This document shows positions 7,967 through 16,051 of a DNA stretch of 64,000 nucleotides, in pieces. Location of the stretch: the IMG/VR virus record IMGVR_UViG_3300032046_003126, positions 1 to 64,000 of that record. One strand, given 5' to 3'. Source of the DNA: a virus. Position numbers and translations under genes: made by a program. The first letter of the stretch is position 1. Each line of letters starts with the position of its first letter. A model generated the notes under the pieces. That model saw only the letters and a list, made by a program, of their open reading frames with translations. It had not been told where the DNA came from and did no database searches.

Positions 7967-8646
7967 AAATAGGTTTATTAATAATTGCAACCGGAAAATA
8001 CATCCAATTTATTAATCCTTTACAGGAATCTATTAATAAATATTTTATGAAAAATCATGAAGTTACGACATTTGTTTTTACAGATTCAAAAGATTTTATG
8101 TCAAAACCAGGACAAAAAGTGATTTTTCAACAACATATTCCATGGCCTGGTTCTACATTATATAGATATAATATATTCAAAAGTAATGAAAAGAACATTG
8201 AAGAAATGGATTATTTATATTATTGTGATGCAGATATGTTATTTGTTAATGATGTTGGAGATGAAATTTTAGGTGATTTAGTAGCAACACAACATCCTGG
8301 TTTTTATAATAAACCAAGAGAATTATTCACTTACGAAACAAATCCTGAATCAAAAGCGTTTATTCCAAAAGACAAAGGAACAAAATATTTTATAGGTGCA
8401 TTTAATGGCGGCAAAACGTCAGAGTATTTAAAATTAATAACAAAATTAGCTCATAATACATCTTATGATACACGCCGTGGAATTATTGCAGTGTGGCATG
8501 ATGAATCTCACATGAATAGATATTTTATCGATAATGAACCAACTTTAATTTTGAGTCCATCGTATTGTTATCCAGAATTATTAAATATTCCATTTGAACG
8601 AAAATTATTAGCTTTAGATAAAAATCACTCGGAAATAAGAAAATGA
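7963..8646 (+). CDS. Family 6 glycosyltransferase (ABO/alpha-1,3-Gal(NAc) transferase family)
   Basis: A 227-residue catalytic domain without the membrane stem of animal enzymes. It carries many GT6 signatures: YYCDADMLFVNDV with the metal-binding DXD (Asp89, Asp91), ATQHPGFYNKPRELFTYE, SKAFIP, FIGAFNGGKTSEYL and WHDESHMNRYFI, then LSPSYCYPE. GT6 includes the human ABO transferases and alpha-1,3-galactosyltransferase, plus bacterial members that usually have NXN in place of DXD; a cyanophage member with DXD is known. The reaction is retaining transfer of Gal or GalNAc in alpha-1,3 linkage to a galactoside, often a fucosylated one. That fits the GDP-deoxyhexose genes nearby, though the actual acceptor is unknown. 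It overlaps the upstream methyltransferase by 4 bases. Confidence 0.88.
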   Translation: MKIGLLIIATGKYIQFINPLQESINKYFMKNHEVTTFVFTDSKDFMSKPGQKVIFQQHIPWPGSTLYRYNIFKSNEKNIEEMDYLYYCDADMLFVNDVGDEILGDLVATQHPGFYNKPRELFTYETNPESKAFIPKDKGTKYFIGAFNGGKTSEYLKLITKLAHNTSYDTRRGIIAVWHDESHMNRYFIDNEPTLILSPSYCYPELLNIPFERKLLALDKNHSEIRK

Positions 8647-8661
8647 AAAATAGAGGATAAA

Positions 8662-8752
8662 ATGAAAAATTTATGGGATTTTAAAAATAAAACAAGAAGA
8701 TAAAAATTATTTAGTAACAGTTTTTAATCCTTTGGAGTTTTGGAAAAGATAA
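8662..8752 (+). pseudogene. Short translated remnant or frameshifted small gene
   Basis: An ATG at 8662 follows an AGAGGA ribosome binding site but stops after 13 codons (MKNLWDFKNKTRR). In the next frame an open stretch ends in YLVTVFNPLEFWKR and its stop (8750-8752) lies directly before the ATG of the following gene at 8753. Joining both frames across the A-rich run near 8685-8700 would give a peptide of about 29 residues. This looks like a degraded or frameshifted gene remnant, or a leader peptide coupling translation to the next gene. A sequencing indel in the A run is possible. Confidence 0.35.
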
Positions 8753-9616
8753 ATGAGAAAAATATTAATATTTGGTGGAACAGGGATGATGGGAAGCATG
8801 TTGACTTCTTATCTTTTAAAAAGTGGTTGTAATATAACAATCACTTCAAGAAAACATTTAGATATACCTAATGTTGAAGTTATAGTGTTTGATGCAGAAA
8901 ATCAAAAAATACCAGATGTATCTGAATTTGATTGGATTATAAATTGTATTGGTATTATAAAACAAAGAAATCCATCTGATTGTAAAAAATATTATCAAAT
9001 AAATTCCATGTTTCCTTGGAAACTTCTAAACAAAGTTAATTTATATAATAAAAAATTAATACATATTTCTTCTGATTGTATATTTGATGGAATTTTAGAC
9101 GGCAATGAATCATATAATGTTTATGACATTCCTACAGCAACAGATGACTATGGATATTCAAAAGCACTAGGTGAGCCCGAAGGATGTATTGTGTTAAGAA
9201 CAAGTATAATAGGACCATCTAAAAGTGATTCGCTGGGGTTATTTGAATGGTTTAGAAATAATAAAGAAGAAATAATTTATGGATATAAACATTTCTGGTC
9301 TGGTGTAACAACATTAGAATTATCTAAAGTTATTGAAAAAATATTAACAAACAATTACTATCCCTCCAGAGATACAAAAAACATTTATCAAGTTTCTTTA
9401 AATGAGAGTATTTTTAAAACAACTCTTCTACAATATATAAATAAAATTTATAATCTTAAAAAAACAATTTCTAATAAAATTGCAGAAAATCCAAGTCACC
9501 AAATCATAAACAGAGGATTAAAAAATAATTTAAATGAATTATGTAACATACAAATAAAAGATATAAAAATACAATTACAAGAATTGAAAGAATGGGAAGA
9601 TAATGAAAAAAGTTAA
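8753..9616 (+). CDS. RmlD-like NAD(P)-dependent sugar-nucleotide reductase
   Basis: A 287-residue protein of the RmlD substrate-binding family. The Rossmann motif GGTGMMGSMLTSYLL is followed by FDWIINCIGIIKQ, HISSDCIFDGI (catalytic Ser-x2-Asp region) and YGYSKALGE, the Tyr-x3-Lys pair. VLRTSIIGPS and FWSGVTTLELSKVIE match the substrate half. Family members reduce 4-keto sugar nucleotides, such as dTDP-4-keto-rhamnose or the UDP-linked intermediate of L-FucNAc synthesis. A CapD/PseB-like dehydratase lies two genes downstream, so the pair could form a 6-deoxy-HexNAc branch. It overlaps the next gene by 14 bases. Confidence 0.8.
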   Translation: MRKILIFGGTGMMGSMLTSYLLKSGCNITITSRKHLDIPNVEVIVFDAENQKIPDVSEFDWIINCIGIIKQRNPSDCKKYYQINSMFPWKLLNKVNLYNKKLIHISSDCIFDGILDGNESYNVYDIPTATDDYGYSKALGEPEGCIVLRTSIIGPSKSDSLGLFEWFRNNKEEIIYGYKHFWSGVTTLELSKVIEKILTNNYYPSRDTKNIYQVSLNESIFKTTLLQYINKIYNLKKTISNKIAENPSHQIINRGLKNNLNELCNIQIKDIKIQLQELKEWEDNEKS

Positions 9617-10451
9617 AATATATTCAATACATTACAACAGACCAGATTTTATAGGTTGGCAATATGATAGTTTTAATAAATTCTTAAAAGTGAAAGATGG
9701 ATTTGAATTAATTATTGTAAATAATGCAAGAGATAATTTAATAAGAAATGAAATAAATAAAACTTGTAATTCTTATAATTTGAGAGTAATTGAAACACAC
9801 TCGGATACCCCATTTCATTTAGCTGGTAAACATCATGCTGATTCTTTAAATCATGTATGGAAAAATTATATTTGTAAAGATGATTTTGCTATGTTTTGTG
9901 ATGGTGATCTTTTTATGATTAAAGAATTTCATGTAGATAACTTTATGAAGGATGACCTTATAGCTGGTGCATATCAACATAGAGAACAAAAATATGAATA
10001 TCTTGCCCCAGTAATAGTTTTTATAAAACCAACAAAAATACCCGAACCTGAAACAATAGATTGGGAAGGTATTGGTGTTAACGGAATACGCTTAGACACT
10101 GGTGGTGGAATATATAATTATTATCTAAATCATCCTGAAGTAAAACAAAAAACAAAGCGTATATTGAATTCTTGGCACATTAAAAATGAAAATAATAATC
10201 TATTGGTGTTACCAGATGAAATAATAGAGTTATATAATGATTCATACAATATAGAATTTTTTGGAAATGAATTTCTACATTATTGTAGAAGTAGTAATTG
10301 GGACCATGAATCCGAACAACATCATTTAAAGAAAACAAATTTCGTACAATTGTTTGTATATGGATGTATAGAAAACAAAATTAACGCAAAAGAACATAAT
10401 TTTCAGATGCTTAATGATTATTATTTTGGTTGGGGCAAGATAGAAAAATGA
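9603..10451 (+). CDS. Putative GT-A-fold glycosyltransferase
   Basis: A 282-residue protein. KIYSIHYNRPDFIGWQYDSF and FELIIVNNARDN follow the GT-A opening pattern of a strand, an Arg/Asn-Pro turn and a second strand ending in acidic residues. AMFCDGDLFMI holds a D-x-D (DGD) metal motif. HLAGKHHADSLNHVW before it is rich in His. After it LDTGGGIYNYYL and GNEFLHYCRSSNWDHES are likely donor or acceptor loops. It overlaps both neighbours, showing operon membership. The specificity is unknown. Confidence 0.6.
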   Translation: MKKVKIYSIHYNRPDFIGWQYDSFNKFLKVKDGFELIIVNNARDNLIRNEINKTCNSYNLRVIETHSDTPFHLAGKHHADSLNHVWKNYICKDDFAMFCDGDLFMIKEFHVDNFMKDDLIAGAYQHREQKYEYLAPVIVFIKPTKIPEPETIDWEGIGVNGIRLDTGGGIYNYYLNHPEVKQKTKRILNSWHIKNENNNLLVLPDEIIELYNDSYNIEFFGNEFLHYCRSSNWDHESEQHHLKKTNFVQLFVYGCIENKINAKEHNFQMLNDYYFGWGKIEK

Positions 10452-11437
10452 CAACATTAATTTTTGGCGGAGCAGGTTCTTTAGGAACTGAATTAACAAA
10501 ATATATATTAAATAATTTTGTTAATGAACTTATTTATGTTGCTTCAAGAGATGAAGCTAAACATTGGGATTTGAAAAACAAATTTCAAAATAATCAAAGA
10601 ATACAAACATATATTTGCGATGTTAGAGATAAAAATAGAGTCAATCAAATAATACTTGCTTTAAAACCTGAAAGAATTATTATAGCTCAAGCACTTAAAC
10701 AAGTAGATACTTGTGAAAAATTTCCAGAGGAAAGTATTGACACGAATATCTTAGGTATGAGAAATATTTTAGATTCTATAAGAGAATTGTCTTTAATGAA
10801 TGTTTATAAACCAACCGAGGTTTGTTTTGTATCAACGGACAAAAGTTGCAACCCAATTAATGTATATGGGATGTGTAAAAGTATTGCAGAAAAAATGGTT
10901 TCAAATTTATCTCAATTTTTTGAAGATCAAAATATAGATACTAAATTTATTATTACAAGATATGGTAACGTTTTATCTTCTAAGGGAAGCATTATTCCTT
11001 TGTATATGAAGCAAGCCACAGATCCAAATATAGATTTTTTTGGAGTAACACATACAGACATGACAAGATTTATTATGACTCTAGAAGAATCTGTTGAACT
11101 TATTTTTTATGCGTTAAAAAACGGAAGAAACGGAGAGCTTTGGGTTCCTAAACTTCCTTCAATGAAAATAATCGATTTAGCTGAGGTATTTTCAGATCTA
11201 TTTGGAAAAAAAATTAAAACCATTGGGATAAGACCTGGAGAAAAAGTACACGAAGTAATGTTGAACGAAGAAGAATATAGAAATTCTACTGAAGAAAACA
11301 AATATTTTGTTGTTAAAAAACAACCTAAAACAACTAAAGTTATTTATAAAGAATATTCATCAAAAGATACAATATCAAAAGACGAATTGAAAGAAAAGAT
11401 AATAACATTTTTAAAAGATAATGAGTATATAAAATGA
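10448..11437 (+). CDS. CapD/PseB-like UDP-N-acetylhexosamine 4,6-dehydratase
   Basis: The ATG at 10448 overlaps the preceding stop (ATGA) and gives 329 residues; an in-frame TTG at 10430 is a less likely start. The N-terminal IFGGAGSLGTELTKYIL is the Rossmann motif. Characteristic family blocks follow: ALKQVDTCEKFPEE, NILGMRNIL, VSTDKSCNPINVYGMCK (catalytic Thr-Asp and Tyr-x3-Lys), ITRYGNVLSSKGS, then TDMTRFIMTLEESVELI and IRPGEKVHEVML. These fit single-domain inverting or retaining UDP-GlcNAc 4,6-dehydratases (PseB, FnlA/WbjB). The product would feed a 6-deoxy-amino sugar. With the RmlD-like gene upstream, L-FucNAc-type synthesis is one possibility. Confidence 0.85.
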   Translation: MTTLIFGGAGSLGTELTKYILNNFVNELIYVASRDEAKHWDLKNKFQNNQRIQTYICDVRDKNRVNQIILALKPERIIIAQALKQVDTCEKFPEESIDTNILGMRNILDSIRELSLMNVYKPTEVCFVSTDKSCNPINVYGMCKSIAEKMVSNLSQFFEDQNIDTKFIITRYGNVLSSKGSIIPLYMKQATDPNIDFFGVTHTDMTRFIMTLEESVELIFYALKNGRNGELWVPKLPSMKIIDLAEVFSDLFGKKIKTIGIRPGEKVHEVMLNEEEYRNSTEENKYFVVKKQPKTTKVIYKEYSSKDTISKDELKEKIITFLKDNEYIK

Positions 11438-12372
11438 CATTTAACAAAGTAATAGTTTGGGGTCACAAGCTTGGCGACCCACGTTTATCAAATACATTCA
11501 GTTTTATCCATGATTCCTGGAATAAAACATTTTCGTATTTGGGTTATGAAACATTGTGGTTAGATAATAATGACGATATTTCTAATATTAATTTCAATAA
11601 TTGTTTATTCTTAACAGAAGGACAAGTAGATCAAAAAATGCCAGTTAACAATACATCTAAATATGTATTGCATCATTGTAATTTAGACAAATATAATTCT
11701 ATTATTGGTAATTGTTTAAATTTACAAGTTTACACAAAAGATTGTTCGTTTAGAAAAGTCCAAAAAATGGACGAACCATTAACTTATTATCAACCAGAAC
11801 CCAATAATGAAACATGGCAAGATGGTTGTAACAATAGGACATTATATCAAACATGGGCAACAAATCTTTTACCGCACGAAATAAATGCTGATGATTTAAT
11901 TAAAAAAACACATGGTGTAACAAAACATAATAAACTTTATTGGGTTGGTTCTATATGCGATGGAAGACAAGGCAACATTACAGAACTACAAGAATTAATT
12001 CAAGCTTGTACTAAAAGAAATATAAGTTTTGTTCATGCCAAATTATCAAATGACAAACAACCAAGTGCAATACAGTTATCAAAAATTTCTCCTGCAATTC
12101 AAGGACATTGGCAAGTTGAAAACCATTATGTTCCATGTAGAGTTTATAAAAATATTTCATTTGGAAGAATGCCACTTTCAAACAACGAAATAATTTGTAG
12201 TTTATTTGATAATCAAATCATTTATGATAATAATATAGAAAATTTAATCGAAAAAGGAATGCAATTTGAAGCAAGCAATACATATACACAAGTTATGACA
12301 AAATTAATAAACGAAGTAAAAGAAAAACATACCTATGTGAGCAGAATTAATTCAATATTAAAAGTCATCTGA
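11434..12372 (+). CDS. Putative GT-B-like glycosyltransferase, divergent
   Basis: A 312-residue protein with an ATGA overlap to the gene before. The N-terminal half begins KVIVWGHKLGDPRLSNTF and has the strand-turn rhythm of a nucleotide-sugar transferase. The second half contains LYWVGSICDGRQGNI and SPAIQGHWQVENHYVPCRVYKNISFGRMPLS; the Pro-Arg-Tyr-Lys segment followed by FGRMPLS resembles the donor loops of fucosyltransferase-like or GT-B enzymes, where SYG precedes the phosphate-binding turn. Function is inferred mainly from this fold resemblance and from its place among transferases. Confidence 0.45.
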   Translation: MTFNKVIVWGHKLGDPRLSNTFSFIHDSWNKTFSYLGYETLWLDNNDDISNINFNNCLFLTEGQVDQKMPVNNTSKYVLHHCNLDKYNSIIGNCLNLQVYTKDCSFRKVQKMDEPLTYYQPEPNNETWQDGCNNRTLYQTWATNLLPHEINADDLIKKTHGVTKHNKLYWVGSICDGRQGNITELQELIQACTKRNISFVHAKLSNDKQPSAIQLSKISPAIQGHWQVENHYVPCRVYKNISFGRMPLSNNEIICSLFDNQIIYDNNIENLIEKGMQFEASNTYTQVMTKLINEVKEKHTYVSRINSILKVI

Positions 12373-12373
12373 A

Positions 12374-13192
12374 ATGAAAAATCTTATTATCGGTAACACA
12401 TCACAATTCAGTCATTATATGAATGATTCTGATAATATATTTTTATCTTCAAGAGAGAAAAACATAAAAGAATATAAAAAACAAAATTGGAATAAAGTTT
12501 TTTTATGTTTTGGAGAATCTAGAAAATTTATTGATGATCAAACACAATATGAAAAAATTAATTATAGTTTATCTAAACACTATATAAATTCTTTTAAAGA
12601 TAATTCGGAATATATTTATGTTTTTTCTACATGTGAATTGTGGAACAAACATTCTGGCCAAATTAGTTTAGAACTTCCAAAAGATCATTGGGATACATCA
12701 TATCTTAATTCTAAAAGAAAATTATCAGATTTTATTTTATTAGAACAGACAAAAAATAAATTAAATAATGTAAAAATAATTTATCCATTTAATTTTAATT
12801 CACCATTTAGAAATAAAAATTTTTTGTTCGGAAAAATTTATAATTCTATATTAAATAAAGAAAAAATATCAATAGGAAATACATATTTTTATAGAGACAT
12901 GATTAGTCCTTCTTATTTTGTAAAAGAAATATTAAACACATACGAACATAAAATAATTGGGTCAGGTCGTATGATTTTTGTAAATGACTTTATAAGAGAT
13001 TTATATAAATCATTTAATTTAGAATATGAAAATTTTGTTACCGAGGAATCAAATAAATTTAATGAATATTCTATAAATAAAGAATATTATCTTAAAACAA
13101 ACAGATGTTTACAAAATTATTCGGAACTATTATCTGATACAACAATAGATTTAAAAAACTTTTCAAACAGTAAGAAAGAAAGAAAATTATGA
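12374..13192 (+). CDS. Degenerate SDR-like protein
   Basis: A 272-residue protein that follows the SDR epimerase outline but has lost key motifs. The N-terminal strand NLIIGNTSQFSHYM lacks the GxxGxxG dinucleotide motif. VFSTCELW replaces the usual Ser-containing strand, and a Tyr/Lys pair (SYLNSKRKLSDFIL) is arranged like the Y-x3-K helix. NFNSPFRNKNFLFGKIYNSI and a FYRDMISPSYFVKEIL segment match the substrate-binding half of RmlD/epimerase proteins. It may be a non-NAD-binding partner or an enzyme decaying after duplication. It lies 1 base after the previous gene and overlaps the next by 4. Confidence 0.45.
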   Translation: MKNLIIGNTSQFSHYMNDSDNIFLSSREKNIKEYKKQNWNKVFLCFGESRKFIDDQTQYEKINYSLSKHYINSFKDNSEYIYVFSTCELWNKHSGQISLELPKDHWDTSYLNSKRKLSDFILLEQTKNKLNNVKIIYPFNFNSPFRNKNFLFGKIYNSILNKEKISIGNTYFYRDMISPSYFVKEILNTYEHKIIGSGRMIFVNDFIRDLYKSFNLEYENFVTEESNKFNEYSINKEYYLKTNRCLQNYSELLSDTTIDLKNFSNSKKERKL

Positions 13193-13884
13193 AAAATTTT
13201 GGATATTTTAAACCAACAGACCCAACATTAGATGGTTTGCGTTTTGGCAATTGGGGTTCAAGACCATATGAATATTATTGGGCAGCAACAATTTTAGATG
13301 CCAAAGATAAAACTGTTCTTGATTTAGGAATAGGTTCACCCTCGGAACATAATTGGTATGATTTTGTCACTAATGTAATGAAAACAAAATTATATTGTGG
13401 AATCGATTTTGATGAAAGACTCAAAACAGAAACAATAGACACAGATAACTGTAAAGTCCAGTGGATGGATATGACGGATTTAAAATTTGATAATGATAAA
13501 TTTGATATTGTCTATTGTATTAGTACTTTCGAACACTTTGAAAAAGAAGAATTGTTCTTGGAAAGTATAAAGGAAGCTCATAGGGTATGTAAAAAAGATG
13601 GATTGATGGTTGTTACATTAGATGAACTTTGGAACAAAGACAATAAAGATCCTATATATTCTGCATGGAATGAATTAGAAAAAATTCTAATAAAAAATAA
13701 TCATTATGATAATTCCAATATTAGTTTTGGAATGAAAGATTTTATTAATCTAGTATCAAATTATTTTGAACCATTAGAATTTAAAACAACAGAGATAGAA
13801 AAAGCAAATTCAGATGAAAGTTTATTACATAGTAAAATTTGGAATAGTGTGGTAAGTTATGGAATTTTCAAAGTTAAAAAATAA
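13189..13884 (+). CDS. Class I SAM-dependent methyltransferase
   Basis: A 231-residue protein with clear methyltransferase motifs: TVLDLGIGSPSEHNW (motif I), CGIDFDERL (acidic end of strand 2), VQWMDMTDLKFDNDKFDIVYCISTFEHF (motifs II to IV) and LMVVTLDELWNK (strand 5). It resembles small-molecule and sugar methyltransferases of the methyltransferase-11 type. Island membership suggests methylation of a nucleotide sugar or a glycan end. It overlaps both neighbours (4 and 26 bases). Confidence 0.8.
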   Translation: MKNFGYFKPTDPTLDGLRFGNWGSRPYEYYWAATILDAKDKTVLDLGIGSPSEHNWYDFVTNVMKTKLYCGIDFDERLKTETIDTDNCKVQWMDMTDLKFDNDKFDIVYCISTFEHFEKEELFLESIKEAHRVCKKDGLMVVTLDELWNKDNKDPIYSAWNELEKILIKNNHYDNSNISFGMKDFINLVSNYFEPLEFKTTEIEKANSDESLLHSKIWNSVVSYGIFKVKK

Positions 13885-14800
13885 AAAATTATTAATCACT
13901 GGCGGAAATGGATTATTAGGAAAAACATTTCAATCAAAAAATATAGACTATAAGATTTATGCTCCTTCGTCAAAAGAGTGCAATCTTTTTATTAAAGATG
14001 ATATAAAAAATTATATTAGAAATACTAATCCTGATTTTGTAGTTCATTGTGCCTGTAAAGTCGGAGGAATACAAGCGAATATATTAAATCAATTTGAATT
14101 TGGACATTCTAATATGTTAATGTATTTAAATCTATTAAGTTCTTTAAAAGAACTAAACATTTCATGTAAAATCCTAAACATAGGAAGTTCTTGTATGTAT
14201 CCTCGAAACAGTGTTCAACCTTTAAAAATAGAATACTTAGGTATTGGAGAACTTGAACCAACGAATGAGAGTTATGGATTTGCAAAATTATTTGGTACTA
14301 AATTGTGCCAACATTTATCTGATGATAAATCTAATAATTTAGAATTAAAAACGCTTATAGCACCAAATCTTTATGGTCCTTTTGATAAATTTAATGAAGA
14401 TGCTCATTTAATACCAGCAGTAATTAAAAAAATAGATAATAAAAAAAATGAAGATTTAGCATTATTACCAGCACAACCAACTGAAATTAGAAGAGAATTT
14501 ATGTTTTCTGAGGATTTTGCTGACGCCATGTGGTTTTCAATTAATAATTGGGAAAAAATACCAAGTATTTTGAATGTAGGAATAGGATGTGATTTTTCTA
14601 TTAAAGAATATTATGATATAATTGCAAATGTTCTAGGTGTAAAAGTAGAATACTCTGATTACGATCACAGTATGCCTAAAGGAATGAAACAAAAATTATT
14701 AGATTCGTCTGACGCATTTAAAATTGGAATTTATCCAAAAACTTCTTTAAAAGAAGGCATTGAAAAAACATATAAATATTATTTGGAGAATATTAAGTGA
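13859..14800 (+). CDS. GDP-L-fucose synthase / GDP-L-colitose synthase-like epimerase-reductase
   Basis: A 313-residue extended SDR with hallmark GDP-fucose synthase (Fcl/WcaG) blocks: LLITGGNGLLGKTF, CACKVGGIQANI, NIGSSCMYPRNSVQPLK (catalytic Ser), ELEPTNESYGFAKLFG (Tyr-x3-Lys), LIAPNLYGPFDKFNEDAHLIPAVI and TEIRREFMFSEDFADAM. Fcl epimerises C3 and C5 of GDP-4-keto-6-deoxymannose and reduces C4 to give GDP-L-fucose. The homologous ColC does the C5 epimerisation and reduction on the 3-deoxy intermediate to give GDP-L-colitose. A ColD-like gene directly follows with an overlap, so a ColC role is attractive, but the sequence does not separate the two. Confidence 0.85.
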   Translation: MEFSKLKNKKLLITGGNGLLGKTFQSKNIDYKIYAPSSKECNLFIKDDIKNYIRNTNPDFVVHCACKVGGIQANILNQFEFGHSNMLMYLNLLSSLKELNISCKILNIGSSCMYPRNSVQPLKIEYLGIGELEPTNESYGFAKLFGTKLCQHLSDDKSNNLELKTLIAPNLYGPFDKFNEDAHLIPAVIKKIDNKKNEDLALLPAQPTEIRREFMFSEDFADAMWFSINNWEKIPSILNVGIGCDFSIKEYYDIIANVLGVKVEYSDYDHSMPKGMKQKLLDSSDAFKIGIYPKTSLKEGIEKTYKYYLENIK

Positions 14801-15978
14801 AGAAAATAGAATACAAATTAGCATCAATCACTTGGGATCAAAAAGAATATGATGTATTAGAACAAGTTATTAAATTTGGAAAATTTACCATGGGAGATAA
14901 TGTTAAAAAATGTGAAGAAAATTTTGCTGAATATGTGAAATCAAAATATTGTGTTATGGTAAATTCTGGAAGTTCTGCAAATTTACTAATGGTTGCAGCT
15001 TTACAATATAGAAAATCTTTTAAAAGAAAAAAAAATCCTCTGGTAATTGTACCAGCAGTTAGTTGGGCAACAACATATTACCCTTTTCATCAATATGGCT
15101 ATAGGTTAAAGTTTGTTGATATTGATTTAAAAACATTAAATTATAATCTTGTTGATTTAAAAAATGCGTTCAAAGAAGAAACTCCAGATATATTAATGTG
15201 TGTAAATCTCTTAGGTAATTCAAATGATTTTGATGAAATAAAATCAATTATTGGAAATACCGATACCATTCTTTTAGAAGATAATTGTGAATCTATGGGT
15301 GCTTTATATAAAGATAAACAATGTGGAACAATTGGATTAATGGGAACGTTTAGTACATTTTTTAGCCATCATATAAATACAATGGAAGGCGGGTTTGTAG
15401 TAACTGATGATGAGGAGTTATATCATATAGTATTATCTTTAAGAGCACACGGTTGGACAAGAAATTTACCTGATGAAAACCACGTCTCGGGTACAAAATC
15501 CAAAGATTGGTTTATAGAATCATATAATTTTATTTTACCAGGATACAATGTAAGACCACTTGAAATGAGCGGAGCTTTAGGAATAGAACAAATAAAAAAA
15601 TTACCAAACTTGTTGAAACAAAGAAGAAAAAATGCTAAATATTTCATTGAAAAAATGAAAGAAATTGATTTTATTCAAATTCAAGAAGAAACAGACAATT
15701 CAAATAGTTCTTGGTTTGGATTTTCTTTAATTTTAAAAGATTCCTATTCTAGAAAAAAATTAATTAATTTATTAGATAAACACAACATAGAATGTAGACC
15801 TATTGTTGCAGGTAATTTTTTTAGAAATCCTGTTGTAAAACATATGAAATGTAAAAAATATAATAAATTAATTAATGCAGATTGTGTTAATGACAATGGT
15901 TTATTTATTGGAAATCATCACTTTGAAATAACAAAAGAAATTGATTATTTAGTTGATGTTTTAAAATTATATAAATAA
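14797..15978 (+). CDS. ColD-like PLP-dependent sugar 3-dehydrase (DegT/StrS fold, catalytic Lys replaced by His)
   Basis: A 393-residue DegT/DnrJ/EryC1/StrS-family protein starting with GTG that overlaps the previous stop (GTGA). VNSGSSANLLMVAAL, VIVPAVSWATTYYP, LLEDNCESMGALY and LPGYNVRPLEMSGALGIEQ are family blocks. At the PLP site, aminotransferases have Lys six residues before the Glu of EGG; here FFSHHINTMEGG has His191 there. The same swap occurs in ColD (GDP-4-keto-6-deoxymannose 3-dehydrase) and RfbH (E1), which remove the C3 hydroxyl. The length fits ColD (about 390 aa), and the adjacent genes encode GDP-mannose 4,6-dehydratase and an Fcl/ColC-like reductase. The likely product route is a GDP-3,6-dideoxyhexose such as colitose. 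Confidence 0.8.
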   Translation: MKKIEYKLASITWDQKEYDVLEQVIKFGKFTMGDNVKKCEENFAEYVKSKYCVMVNSGSSANLLMVAALQYRKSFKRKKNPLVIVPAVSWATTYYPFHQYGYRLKFVDIDLKTLNYNLVDLKNAFKEETPDILMCVNLLGNSNDFDEIKSIIGNTDTILLEDNCESMGALYKDKQCGTIGLMGTFSTFFSHHINTMEGGFVVTDDEELYHIVLSLRAHGWTRNLPDENHVSGTKSKDWFIESYNFILPGYNVRPLEMSGALGIEQIKKLPNLLKQRRKNAKYFIEKMKEIDFIQIQEETDNSNSSWFGFSLILKDSYSRKKLINLLDKHNIECRPIVAGNFFRNPVVKHMKCKKYNKLINADCVNDNGLFIGNHHFEITKEIDYLVDVLKLYK

Positions 15979-15991
15979 ATTACAATTATGG

Positions 15992-15997
15992 TATACT
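15992..15997 (+). promoter_or_regulatory. Possible -10 element (TATACT) before gmd
   Basis: The 73-base gap before gmd carries GGTATACTAAAAATT. No clear -35 box lies at the usual distance. The gap interrupts an otherwise overlapping operon, so an internal promoter is plausible. Confidence 0.3.
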
Positions 15998-16051
15998 AAA
16001 AATTAATATTAAGTTATAATTTATGTAATTATTAAATTCATTTAGAGGCAT

